Assembly (NCBI RefSeq): GCF_001742745.1
Contig: NZ_MJAK01000003.1
Coordinates: 231,058-295,057 of the forward strand
Direction of reading: 5' to 3'
Length of the DNA: 64,000 bases
Source: Curtobacterium sp. ER1/6
GTDB taxonomy: Bacteria; Actinomycetota; Actinomycetes; Actinomycetales; Microbacteriaceae
The notes under the pieces were generated by a model. The model did not search any database and had not been told where the DNA came from. It saw only the letters and a list, made by a program, of their open reading frames with translations. Positions 25,894 through 33,529 of this stretch are shown here, piece after piece. Numbering within the stretch: the stretch's first letter is position 1; every line of letters starts with the position of its first letter. The position numbers and the translations under genes were made by a program.

Positions 25894-26215
25894 TCGCGAC
25901 GACCGATCACGCCGCGGGAGCGCGCGCAGCGCAGTGCTGCGCTCGCGGTGGCTCCGGCGATGCTGCGGAGCACGTGCACCCTCGACGAGCTCGCGCGGGT
26001 CGGTGATGCCGTCCAGGCCGGCGGATTCCGGCTCGATCCGGGCATGAGCCCGGCAGCGCTCGTCCAACTGCACCGACTGACGGTCGGCATGCCGGAGGAC
26101 ATCGCTGATCCGACAGGCGGCGACCCGAGTGACTTCGCCGACCTGGCGCGGACGGCTGACGCAGCGTTGCGCCCTGTGGCCCCGCTGTTCCTCGCGGTCG
26201 ACCGGAGCGCGCGGC
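25894..26215 (+). pseudogene. Low-molecular-weight protein-tyrosine phosphatase, 5'-truncated remnant (Wzb-like)
   Basis: Directly after the BY-kinase stop, frame 1 reads ITPRERAQRSAALAVAP, LRSTCTLDELARVG and MPEDIADPTGGDPSDF, then a helix ADLARTADAALRPVAPLF. These match, in order, the second half of actinobacterial low-molecular-weight tyrosine phosphatases, whose late acidic motif is DxxDPxGG-like and whose end is a helix of this type. The N-terminal catalytic loop (C-x5-R) is missing, there is no start codon or ribosome-binding site at the break, and no proper stop follows the conserved region. Third-position G/C remains coding-like up to about 26200. The partner of a BY-kinase in exopolysaccharide loci is normally such a phosphatase. 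Family call is by eye. Confidence 0.5.
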
Positions 26216-26512
26216 ATTGGGCCGCATCGTCGCCTTCAGACCGTCGATGGCTCCTTCGGCCTGACCAGCCCCGCAGCACTGCGGCGTGGACACGGTCCGC
26301 TCGGTCGGTCCAGTCGGCCCCGCGCTGGGTCGTTGCGCGTCTGAAGTGCAGCGGTGGTGCCTCTGGCGTGCCCGGAAGGGCGCGGAGAGAGGCGACCGTG
26401 TGGGGAGTTCGTCGACTTCGCGCCAGCAGCGAGCGAGTGGGTACCAGCGTCGAGCAGCCATGGTCGAGCAGCGGTCGTCCGCGCCGGGTCGAGGGAGCCA
26501 CCCGCAACGCAA
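26216..26512. other. Non-coding stretch downstream of the phosphatase remnant
   Basis: Between the remnant and the hairpin at 26513 I see no protein-like frame on either strand and no RNA gene. Codon-position bias is lost and local base content is less GC-skewed than in neighbouring genes. It looks like decayed former coding sequence. No terminal repeats or transposase remnants that would mark an insertion are visible. Confidence 0.45.
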
Positions 26513-26554
26513 CGAGCCAGGCCCGGACCACCTTGATGGTCCGGACCTGGCTCG
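26513..26554. terminator. 18-bp hairpin between polysaccharide remnant and lipoprotein gene
   Basis: Left arm 26513-26530 and right arm 26537-26554 pair with one mismatch across a six-base loop (CCTTGA). It lies just downstream of the DUF3060 lipoprotein stop on the minus strand and probably terminates that transcript. Confidence 0.65.
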
Positions 26555-26568
26555 TGTTCCCGTGCGGG

Positions 26569-27027
26569 TCAGCGCTTCCCGTCGTGCACGGTGTTCTTCT
26601 TCCCGGTGTCGTGCACCTTCGGCTTCGAGGAGGAGGTGATCTGGTTCCCGTCGCCGGTGATGGTGACGTCGGAGAGATCAGCGGCGGTGATGCCGTTCAC
26701 CGTTCCCGAAACGCGGAGGTGCGAGGTCTTGCCGAGGATGATCCGGGCACTGGACGTCGAGACGTCCACGGTGTCGCAGTCCGCAACGGTGACCTCCTTG
26801 TTGTTGAGGTCCTTCACGTGCGCAACCCCGTCCGTGCAGGGGACCGTTGCCTTCTCGAGCTGGACGGGAGGGGCGGTGGTGACCGCCTTCGATTCCGGCT
26901 TCGACGTCGGTGCGGAGCTGGACTTCGCGGTGGAGTCGGAGTGCAGGGATCCATCGGTGCTGGCGCATCCGGCGAGGGCTGCGCTGGCGGTCAGGACGAG
27001 TGCGGGCAGCAGGAGCAGGCGGTTCAC
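26569..27027 (-). CDS. DUF3060 family lipoprotein
   Basis: The 152-residue protein has a lipoprotein signal LLLLPALVLTASAALAGC, a Ser/Lys/Pro linker and a C-terminal domain with regularly spaced beta segments (VTVADCDTVDVSTSS, LRVSGTVNGITAADLSDV, VTITGDGNQIT). That pattern fits DUF3060, a small beta-helix-like domain of actinobacterial secreted proteins with no known function. Two mature-part cysteines (VPCTDG, VADCD) could form a disulfide. GTG 27027 follows GGGAGA. It lies 85 bases downstream of the repeat protein on the same strand and may share its transcript. Confidence 0.75.
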   Translation of the reverse strand: MNRLLLLPALVLTASAALAGCASTDGSLHSDSTAKSSSAPTSKPESKAVTTAPPVQLEKATVPCTDGVAHVKDLNNKEVTVADCDTVDVSTSSARIILGKTSHLRVSGTVNGITAADLSDVTITGDGNQITSSSKPKVHDTGKKNTVHDGKR

Positions 27028-27112
27028 GGGTGTTCTCCCTGAGTCTGGTGGTGAGGAAAGGGGGTCGGGCAGGGCAACCACGGGTGCCCTACCCGACCGA
27101 GGAGGGTGCAGG

Positions 27113-29146
27113 TCAGGAACCGACCTGGAGGGAGGTGTCGTTCTGGTTGAACTTGCCGCCCTTGGTGAACTGGTGGATGTAGAACTGGTACCAGCCGTCG
27201 TCGAGGGTGATGCCGTCGTTGACGGTCATCGTCCACTTGTCGGAGCCCTCGAGATTGGTCTCGGCGATGTAGCCGTCGACTGCGGCGCGGCGGATGCCGA
27301 GTTCGGCTCCGTCGACGCCGGTGCCTTCGAAGACTTGGTTGGTGGGCGAGATCTTGCCGAACTTCGCGGGGCTGGTGATCACCGGGGGCGTGTTCTGGGC
27401 GTAGTCCAGGGAGACGTTCGCGGCGGCGGAGGTGTTCTCGTTCACGGTCTGGGTGACGGTGAAGTGCTGGGTGCCCCAGCCGACCTTGGACGGGTCGATC
27501 TGGAAGTCGAAGTTGGTGCCGTTCGCGGGGCCTTCGGCGATGAGGTTGTCGCCCTGCTTGATGGTGACGGTTGCGCCCTGGGCGATGCCCGAGCCCTTGA
27601 TGTGGGCCCACTGGTGCACGTCGGTCGGGAACTCACCCTTCACCGACACCGGCGCGGGGACCGGGGACTTGCGGGGCTTGACCGTGATCTCAGCGGAGGT
27701 GCGGTTGTATCCCTTCGATACGCCCTCGGCAACCAGCTGGTACTCCCGGTCCTCGAGCTCCAGGTCGGCGACGTGCCAGGCGCCGTGCTCGTCGGCCTGG
27801 GCACTCTTCAGAGGATCGTTCGCGCCCTTCTCGAAGACCCGGATCTCCACGCCTGCCTGCGCTGTACCCGAGATGGTGATCGGATCGCCGGGAGCGACAT
27901 CGTCGTCGAGATCGTTGATGACGATACCCGGCCCGTAGTCGACGGAGATCGAGCGGGACGACAGCTCGACGGGCCCGACGGACTGCGCGACCGTCAAGGC
28001 TGCGACACCGCTCTTGTTCGGAGCGTTGACCTGCGTCGACCACCGCCCGGCGTCATCAGCTTCGGCGTGCGCGAGCTCTTCACCGTTCGAGATCGTGATC
28101 GTGGCCCCCGCCGTCGCGGTGCCACCGATCGTGGCGTTCTCGGCGAGGACCGGTGAGAACGACGCAGAGGCGTCGATGGGTGCGACGACGCCGTTGGTGA
28201 TGTTCGACGCCGGGATCGTCGTCTTCGCCGACGTGGTGTTCCCGATTTTGGATCGGAAGTCGTAGCCGCCGTCAGGGACGATGGTGGAGGTGAGGAAGTA
28301 CATGCCATGGTCGTCGAAGGTGCCGGCCGTGTTCCACGTTCCGGTGTGTGCGCCGTGCTGGACGGTCGCGCCCTTGGGTCCGCGCAGCTGGTACAGGTAG
28401 GCGGTGGTGCCGTCGGCGTTGGTGTACTTGTTCGCCGTGATGACCTCCGGTGCGGGCAGGGCCTCGACGATCTGGGATGCGGGGATCGTGGTCCTCGCCG
28501 ACGTGGTGTTCCCGATCTTGGATCGGAAGTCGTAGCCGCCGTCAGGGACGATGGTGGAGGTGAGGAAGTACATGCCACGGTCGTCGAAGGTGCCGGCCGT
28601 GTTCCACGTTCCGGTGTGTGCGCCGTGCTGGACGGTCGCGCCCTTGGGTCCGCGCAGCTGGTACAGGTAGGCGGTGGTGCCGTCGGCGGTGGTGTACTTG
28701 TTCGCGGCGACGACCACCGGTGCGGGCAAGGCTTCGACGATCTGGGCCGCGGGGATACGGGTCTTCGCCGAGGTGGTGTCTCCGACCTTGTATCTGAAAT
28801 CCATGCCGCTGGCAGGGTCCAGGGTGGAGGTGAGGAAGTACATCCCACGGTCGTCGAAGGTGCCGTCTGTGTACCACAGGGCGTGGCTGCTCCGGCCGTG
28901 CTGGACAGTCGCGCCCTTGGGGCCGCGTAGCTGGTACAGGTAGGCGGTGGTGCCGTCGGGGGTGATGTACTTGTTCGCGGCGACGACCTCCGGGGCGGAC
29001 AGTTCACTTGGGTTGGATTGCGCGGCGTTCCCGGCCGTACCGGTGGTCGTCGGCGACGCAACGGCAACCGGACCGAACGAGATCGATGCCGCGAGTGAAG
29101 CAGCGGCGACGCCGGTCGCGGTCGCCGCTCGGATGAATGACTTCAT
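27113..29146 (-). CDS. Secreted protein with three 90-residue repeats and Ig-like domains
   Basis: The 677-residue protein begins with a signal peptide (basic start, AAASLAASISFGPVAVASPTT) and has no anchor, so it is probably released or loosely wall-bound. Residues 51-320 are three 90-residue repeats, each with ANKYxxxDGTTAYLYQLRGP, GTFDDxGMYFLTST and DFRxKxGxTTSAxTxIPA. Residues 320-677 form three to four immunoglobulin-like beta modules (GTATAGATITISNG, ISGTAQAGVEIRVF, HIKGSGIAQGATVTI). This suggests an adhesive or carbohydrate-binding surface role, but I recognise no named family. No Shine-Dalgarno stands directly before the ATG: the leader there reads CCTCCTCCC, with AAGGA further up. 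The AT-rich block at 29187-29210 may hold the promoter. Confidence 0.78.
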   Translation of the reverse strand: MKSFIRAATATGVAAASLAASISFGPVAVASPTTTGTAGNAAQSNPSELSAPEVVAANKYITPDGTTAYLYQLRGPKGATVQHGRSSHALWYTDGTFDDRGMYFLTSTLDPASGMDFRYKVGDTTSAKTRIPAAQIVEALPAPVVVAANKYTTADGTTAYLYQLRGPKGATVQHGAHTGTWNTAGTFDDRGMYFLTSTIVPDGGYDFRSKIGNTTSARTTIPASQIVEALPAPEVITANKYTNADGTTAYLYQLRGPKGATVQHGAHTGTWNTAGTFDDHGMYFLTSTIVPDGGYDFRSKIGNTTSAKTTIPASNITNGVVAPIDASASFSPVLAENATIGGTATAGATITISNGEELAHAEADDAGRWSTQVNAPNKSGVAALTVAQSVGPVELSSRSISVDYGPGIVINDLDDDVAPGDPITISGTAQAGVEIRVFEKGANDPLKSAQADEHGAWHVADLELEDREYQLVAEGVSKGYNRTSAEITVKPRKSPVPAPVSVKGEFPTDVHQWAHIKGSGIAQGATVTIKQGDNLIAEGPANGTNFDFQIDPSKVGWGTQHFTVTQTVNENTSAAANVSLDYAQNTPPVITSPAKFGKISPTNQVFEGTGVDGAELGIRRAAVDGYIAETNLEGSDKWTMTVNDGITLDDGWYQFYIHQFTKGGKFNQNDTSLQVGS
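28187..28996 (-). repeat. Three tandem 270-bp repeats inside the secreted protein gene
   Basis: Units run 28727-28996 (repeat 1), 28457-28726 (repeat 2) and 28187-28456 (repeat 3). Between 28227-28418 and 28497-28688, repeats 3 and 2 differ at only about two bases over roughly 190, while repeat 1 is clearly diverged. This indicates recent duplication or gene conversion of one unit. Confidence 0.9.
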
Positions 29147-29259
29147 GGGAGGAGGATGTCCTTCTTGTCAGACCGCTTAGGCGGTGAATGCATATACAGA
29201 ATATCACCTCCCCAGCGTGCGGCAGTCGGGCTCGAAGGGCGGTAGGCGCTCCGCGCAGA

Positions 29260-29280
29260 CTTGCGCTGGATCGACGCAAC
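29260..29280. promoter_or_regulatory. Weak second HAIR-like site upstream of dnaK
   Basis: CTTGCGC-N7-ACGCAAC keeps the spacing of an HspR box (7-7-7), with two changes in the left half and two in the right half. It lies 42 bases before the better box, so a second HspR dimer may bind cooperatively. Confidence 0.45.
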
Positions 29281-29295
29281 TTGCTGTCGCACCCC

Positions 29296-29323
29296 TTGAC
29301 GCAGCCTGCGGCCCGGGTAGACT
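29296..29323 (+). promoter_or_regulatory. dnaK operon promoter
   Basis: TTGACG (29296-29301) and TAGACT (29318-29323) are 16 bases apart, a good primary-sigma promoter for this GC content. The -10 overlaps the HspR box that begins at 29322. Confidence 0.7.
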
Positions 29324-29342
29324 TGAGCCAATCGGACGCAAG
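29322..29342. promoter_or_regulatory. HAIR operator (HspR binding site) of the dnaK operon
   Basis: CTTGAGC-N7-ACGCAAG matches the HspR consensus CTTGAGT-N7-ACTCAAG with one mismatch in each half. It overlaps the -10 box and start region, as expected for repression in the absence of heat stress. Confidence 0.8.
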
Positions 29343-29376
29343 TCCAACAACCTGCCCCTACGCGAGGAGTCAACAC

Positions 29377-31248
29377 ATGGGACGTGCAGTAGGCATCGAC
29401 CTCGGAACCACCAACTCGGTCGTCAGCGTGCTCGAGGGCGGCGAACCCACCGTCATCGCGAACGCCGAGGGCCTCCGCACCACGCCGTCGATCGTCGCCT
29501 TCACGAAGGACGGCGAGGTCCTGGTCGGCGAGACCGCGAAGCGCCAGGCCGTCACGAACGTCGACCGCACCATCGCGAGCGTCAAGCGCCACATCGGTAC
29601 CGACTGGAAGGTCGACATCGACGGCAAGAGCTACACGCCGCAGGAGATCTCGGCCCGCACCCTCGGCAAGCTCAAGCGCGACGCCGAGCAGTACCTCGGC
29701 GAGGACGTCACGGACGCGGTCATCACCGTCCCGGCGTACTTCAACGACGCCGAGCGCCAGGCCACGAAGGACGCCGGTGAGATCGCCGGACTCAACGTCC
29801 TCCGCATCATCAACGAGCCGACCGCCGCGGCGCTCGCCTACGGCCTCGACAAGGGCAAGGAAGACGAGCTCATCCTGGTCTTCGACCTCGGTGGCGGCAC
29901 GTTCGACGTCTCCCTGCTCGAGGTGGGCAAGGACGACGACTTCTCCACGATCCAGGTCCGCGCGACCTCCGGCGACAACCGCCTCGGTGGCGACGACTGG
30001 GACCAGCGCATCGTCGACCACCTGGTCAAGAAGTTCAAGAGCGAGCACGGCGTCGACCTGTCGACCGACAAGATCGCGAAGCAGCGCCTGAAGGAAGCGG
30101 CGGAGCAGGCCAAGAAGGAGCTCTCGTCGCAGATGTCGGCGAACATCCAGCTCCCGTACCTGACGCTCACCGCCGACGGCCCCCTCAACCTCGACGAGAC
30201 CATCTCGCGCGCGCAGTTCGAGCAGATGACCTCCGACCTGCTCGACCGCACGAAGAAGCCCTTCAACGACGTCATCAAGGAGGCCGGTGTCAGCGTCAAC
30301 GACATCGCGCACGTGGTGCTCGTCGGCGGCTCGACCCGCATGCCCGCCGTGGCCGAGGTTGTCAAGAGCCTGACCGGCGGCAAGCAGCCGAACCAGGGCG
30401 TCAACCCGGACGAGGTCGTCGCCGTCGGCGCCGCACTGCAGGCCGGTGTGCTGAAGGGCGAGCGCAAGGACGTCCTGCTCATCGACGTCACGCCGCTGTC
30501 GCTCGGCATCGAGACCAAGGGCGGGCTGATGACGAAGCTCATCGACCGCAACACCGCGATCCCGACCAAGCGGAGCGAGACCTTCACGACCGCCGACGAC
30601 AACCAGCCGTCCGTCGCGATCCAGGTCTTCCAGGGTGAGCGCGAGTTCACCCGAGACAACAAGCCGCTCGGCACCTTCGAGCTCACCGGCATCGCGCCGG
30701 CCCCGCGTGGCGTCCCGCAGGTCGAGGTCACGTTCGACATCGACGCCAACGGCATCGTGCACGTGTCCGCGAAGGACAAGGGCACCGGCAAGGAGCAGTC
30801 GATGGTCATCTCCGGCGGCTCGTCGCTGCCGAAGGAGGACATCGAGCGCATGGTCCGCGAGGCCGAGGAGCACGCCGCCGAGGACAAGGCCCGCCGCGAG
30901 GCGAACGAGCGTCGCAACCAGGCCGAGCAGCTCGTCTACTCGATCGAGAAGCTCATCAAGGAGAACGACGAGAAGCTCCCCGCGGACGTCAAGTCCGAGG
31001 TGCAGGGCGACGTCGACGCCCTCAAGTCCGCGCTCGCGGGTGACGACGACGAGGCCGTGAAGAGCGCCTTCGACAAGCTCAACGAGTCGCAGGGCAAGCT
31101 CGGCCAGGCCATCTACAGCCAGCAGGACGCGGGTGCCGCGGCCGGTGGCGAGCAGGCCGCCGGTGACCAGGGCCAGCAGCAGGCGGACGACGAGGACATC
31201 GTCGACGCCGAGGTCGTGGACGACGAGGACGACAAGGACAAGAAGTAA
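29377..31248 (+). CDS. dnaK: Molecular chaperone DnaK (Hsp70)
   Basis: The 623-residue chaperone opens with [20 protein letters not shown] and contains the phosphate-binding [17 protein letters not shown], the [17 protein letters not shown] block, the linker [16 protein letters not shown] and a substrate-binding domain ([14 protein letters not shown]). The acidic C-terminal tail ([14 protein letters not shown]) is typical. It binds exposed hydrophobic segments of unfolded proteins in an ATP cycle driven by DnaJ and GrpE, and in actinobacteria it also serves as HspR's co-repressor. The true start is ATG 29377 behind GAGGAG; an open frame upstream is not part of the protein. It heads dnaK-grpE-dnaJ-hspR and is controlled by the HAIR box at 29322. 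Confidence 0.98.
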   Translation: MGRAVGIDLGTTNSVVSVLEGGEPTVIANAEGLRTTPSIVAFTKDGEVLVGETAKRQAVTNVDRTIASVKRHIGTDWKVDIDGKSYTPQEISARTLGKLKRDAEQYLGEDVTDAVITVPAYFNDAERQATKDAGEIAGLNVLRIINEPTAAALAYGLDKGKEDELILVFDLGGGTFDVSLLEVGKDDDFSTIQVRATSGDNRLGGDDWDQRIVDHLVKKFKSEHGVDLSTDKIAKQRLKEAAEQAKKELSSQMSANIQLPYLTLTADGPLNLDETISRAQFEQMTSDLLDRTKKPFNDVIKEAGVSVNDIAHVVLVGGSTRMPAVAEVVKSLTGGKQPNQGVNPDEVVAVGAALQAGVLKGERKDVLLIDVTPLSLGIETKGGLMTKLIDRNTAIPTKRSETFTTADDNQPSVAIQVFQGEREFTRDNKPLGTFELTGIAPAPRGVPQVEVTFDIDANGIVHVSAKDKGTGKEQSMVISGGSSLPKEDIERMVREAEEHAAEDKARREANERRNQAEQLVYSIEKLIKENDEKLPADVKSEVQGDVDALKSALAGDDDEAVKSAFDKLNESQGKLGQAIYSQQDAGAAAGGEQAAGDQGQQQADDEDIVDAEVVDDEDDKDKK

Positions 31249-31250
31249 CG

Positions 31251-31898
31251 ATGACGGATCCCAAGGAGAACGTGCCCGAGGACGGCGAGCCCCAGGTCGA
31301 GGGCGACGCCACCAACGCGCAGGAGCCCGAGGACCTCGTCGAGGCGGAGGGGCCGGACGTCGAAGTACCGACGGACGCCCCCGCCGCCGGCGGGCCGGAC
31401 AACGACCTGTCGCCGGAGGACCAGGCCCTGCTCGACGACGCGGCCCGGGGCATCGAGGAGGACAAGCTCTCCCAGTCCGACCGCGACCTCGTCGCCGACA
31501 TGCGCACGGACATGCTCCGGGCGCAGGCGGAGCTCGTGAACTTCCGGAAGCGCGTCGAGCGCGACCGGGAGGCGAACCGCGACGCCGTCATCGCCGAGGT
31601 CGTCCGCGCCCTGCTGCCGGCCCTCGACGACCTCACCCGCGCCGAGGCGCACGGTGACCTGACCGAGGGCCCGATGCAGGTCATCGGCCAGAAGATCCGC
31701 GGCGGCTTCGAGAAGTTCAAGCTGGTGCAGATCGGCGAGAAGGGCGAGCCCTTCGACCCGAACGTGCACGAGGCGATCGTGCAGCTGCCGACGCCGGGTG
31801 CGACGGACCAGACCGTCGCGGACGTCGTGGAGCCGGGCTACAAGCTCGGCGACCGCGTGCTCCGTGCGGCCAAGGTCGCCGTCGCAGTCCCGGCCTGA
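31251..31898 (+). CDS. grpE: Nucleotide exchange factor GrpE
   Basis: The 215-residue protein has a long acidic, disordered N-terminus (about 70 residues), a helical dimer stalk (DMRTDMLRAQAELVNFRKRVERDRE) and the C-terminal beta-wing (FDPNVHEAIVQLPTPGATDQTV, VVEPGYKLGDRVLRAAKVAVA). It releases ADP from DnaK. The ATG is two bases after the dnaK stop, so expression is coupled. The only oddity is the length of the acidic N-terminus, which is usual in actinobacteria. Confidence 0.95.
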   Translation: MTDPKENVPEDGEPQVEGDATNAQEPEDLVEAEGPDVEVPTDAPAAGGPDNDLSPEDQALLDDAARGIEEDKLSQSDRDLVADMRTDMLRAQAELVNFRKRVERDREANRDAVIAEVVRALLPALDDLTRAEAHGDLTEGPMQVIGQKIRGGFEKFKLVQIGEKGEPFDPNVHEAIVQLPTPGATDQTVADVVEPGYKLGDRVLRAAKVAVAVPA

Positions 31899-31921
31899 CA
31901 CCCGGGAGGAGGTAGGGATTC

Positions 31922-32923
31922 ATGGCCAGTCAGGACTGGTTCGACAAGGACTTCTACAAGGTCCTCGGCGTCGACAAGACGGCGAGCGACGCTGAGCTGA
32001 AGAAGACCTACCGGAAGCTCGCCCGGCAGTACCACCCGGACTCCAACCCGGGTGACGCTGCGGCCGAGTCCCGCTTCAAGGAGATCAGCGAGGCCTACTC
32101 GGTGCTCTCCGACAAGGAGCAGCGCGCCGAGTACGACCAGGTCCGCGCCATGGGCTCGGGCGCCCGCTTCACCGCGGGCGGCCCGGGCGCCCAGGGCGGC
32201 TTCGAGGACGTCTTCGGTGGCGTGTTCGGGCAGCAGGGCGGTGGCGGGCAGCGCGTCCGCTTCGGCCAGGGCGGCGGCGGTGCCGGCGGCTTCGAGGACA
32301 TCCTCGGCGGCATGTTCGGTGGCGGCGGCTTCGGGCAGAACTCCGGCGGCTTCCGCGGCTTCGGTGGTCCGACCAAGGGCCGGGACGTCACGGCGTCGAC
32401 GACGCTCGACTTCACCACCGCGATCGCCGGCGACACCGTCAAGCTCTCGCAGGGCAACGGCCGGCCGGTCAACGTCCGCATCCCCGCGGGCGTCGCCGAC
32501 GGACAGAAGATCCGCCTGCGCGGGCGCGGCGAGCCGAGCCCGGACGGGGGAGAGGCCGGCGACCTGGTCGTCAGCGTCGCCGTCCGGAAGCACCCGGTGT
32601 TCGAGCGCGACGGGCAGCACCTGCGCGTGGACGTCCCCGTGACGTTCATCGAGGCAGCGCTCGGCGCCACGATCCAGGTGCCGACGCTCGGCGGCGAGCC
32701 CGTCAAGCTCAAGGTCGCCCCCGGCACGCCGTCGGGTCGTGTCCTCCGCGTCAAGGGACGCGGGGTCACGACGAAGAGCGGCACCGGCGACCTCCTCGCG
32801 ACCGTGCAGGTCGCGGTGCCGTCGCACCTGTCGGACAAGCAGCGCGAGGCCGTCGAGGCCCTCCGCGCCGCACTGCCCGACGAGGACCCCCGCGAGGACC
32901 TCCTCGCCAAGGCGCGCAGCTAG
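31922..32923 (+). CDS. dnaJ: DnaJ-type co-chaperone without zinc finger
   Basis: The 333-residue J-protein has an N-terminal J domain (DFYKVLGVDKTASDAELKKT, HPD in ARQYHPDSNPGD), a Gly/Phe-rich region (residues about 85-150) and two C-terminal client-binding beta domains ending with VAVPSHLSDKQREAVEAL. The four CxxCxGxG zinc motifs of classical DnaJ are absent; no cysteine pairs are found in the middle. By architecture it is a class B (CbpA-like) J-protein, although it occupies the dnaJ slot of the operon. It stimulates DnaK ATPase and delivers clients. ATG 31922 follows GGGAGGAGG. Confidence 0.93.
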   Translation: MASQDWFDKDFYKVLGVDKTASDAELKKTYRKLARQYHPDSNPGDAAAESRFKEISEAYSVLSDKEQRAEYDQVRAMGSGARFTAGGPGAQGGFEDVFGGVFGQQGGGGQRVRFGQGGGGAGGFEDILGGMFGGGGFGQNSGGFRGFGGPTKGRDVTASTTLDFTTAIAGDTVKLSQGNGRPVNVRIPAGVADGQKIRLRGRGEPSPDGGEAGDLVVSVAVRKHPVFERDGQHLRVDVPVTFIEAALGATIQVPTLGGEPVKLKVAPGTPSGRVLRVKGRGVTTKSGTGDLLATVQVAVPSHLSDKQREAVEALRAALPDEDPREDLLAKARS

Positions 32924-32944
32924 CGCTGCGCAACCACAGCAAGC

Positions 32945-33005
32945 AACCGGTCTGGAGGCTCGGTGCGGCTCCGTCAGGAACCGTCACCGGGCCTCCAGAC
33001 TGGTT
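32945..33005. terminator. 21-bp imperfect hairpin between dnaJ and hspR
   Basis: Arms 32945-32965 and 32985-33005 pair with two changes that still allow G-U pairs. The stem shares GGAGGCTCGGTGC with the hairpin family at 61564. It may partly terminate or process the operon before hspR, tuning the repressor below the chaperones. Confidence 0.55.
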
Positions 33006-33039
33006 TCCGGACCACGCGGACGACGGAAAGGAACGAACC

Positions 33040-33459
33040 ATGACCGACATGGACGAGAACTCGCCCGTCTTCGCGATCGCGGTGGCGGCGGAGCTCGCGG
33101 AGATGCACCCGCAGACGCTGCGGCAGTACGACCGGCTCGGCCTGGTCGTGCCGGGCCGCACGCGCGGCGGTTCCCGCCGCTACTCCATGCGCGACGTCGC
33201 GCAGCTGCGCGAGATCGCGCGGCTCGGTTCCGAGGGGGTGTCGTTGGAGGGGATCCGGCGGGTGCTCGACCTCGAGAACGAGAACCAGCTGCTGCGCGAC
33301 CGGGTCCGCGAGCTCGAGCGGGCGCTGGCCGACCAGCTCATCGCGCGCCCGGGCGCTCGCGTCTTCGCGGCGACGACGACCGGCGGTGCCGTGCCGTTGC
33401 GGGCCGGCATGCGCCCCCAGCGGAACACTGCGGTGGTGCTCTACCGACCGCAGCGCTGA
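33040..33459 (+). CDS. hspR: Heat-shock repressor HspR (MerR family)
   Basis: The 139-residue regulator has a MerR-like winged helix (FAIAVAAELAEMHPQTLRQYDRLGLV, then RTRGGSRRYSMRDVAQLREI) and a coiled-coil helix (VLDLENENQLLRDRVRELERALADQ). It ends with the short hydrophobic NTAVVLYRPQR tail typical of HspR. It binds HAIR inverted repeats with DnaK's help and represses chaperone genes; heat titrates DnaK and lifts repression. In this window it should act on 29322 and 53146. ATG 33040 is behind GGAAAGGA. Its place downstream of dnaJ closes the autoregulated operon. Confidence 0.93.
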   Translation: MTDMDENSPVFAIAVAAELAEMHPQTLRQYDRLGLVVPGRTRGGSRRYSMRDVAQLREIARLGSEGVSLEGIRRVLDLENENQLLRDRVRELERALADQLIARPGARVFAATTTGGAVPLRAGMRPQRNTAVVLYRPQR

Positions 33460-33529
33460 AACACGGTATTCCACCTTCTGGTTCAGTGGAGGTGTCCGAT
33501 CCGGACCCCACCGACCACCAGGAGGACCC

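Noticed and set aside
25948..27042. Plus-strand open frame running from the phosphatase remnant through the hairpin and the DUF3060 gene
   Set aside because: Only the first part (to about 26200) is protein-like. The rest is antisense to the DUF3060 lipoprotein and crosses a terminator hairpin, so the long frame is fortuitous.
22225..29146. Possible integrated mobile island (ankyrin gene, decayed locus, repeat protein)
   Set aside because: No integrase, transposase, tRNA end or flanking direct repeats were found. Loss of function without element genes is better explained by local decay.
33386..33529. Extension of the secreted Ig-like protein upstream into the hspR gene
   Set aside because: The longer frame overlaps hspR and has no ribosome-binding site, whereas TTG 33530 has AGGAGG and begins a proper signal peptide.
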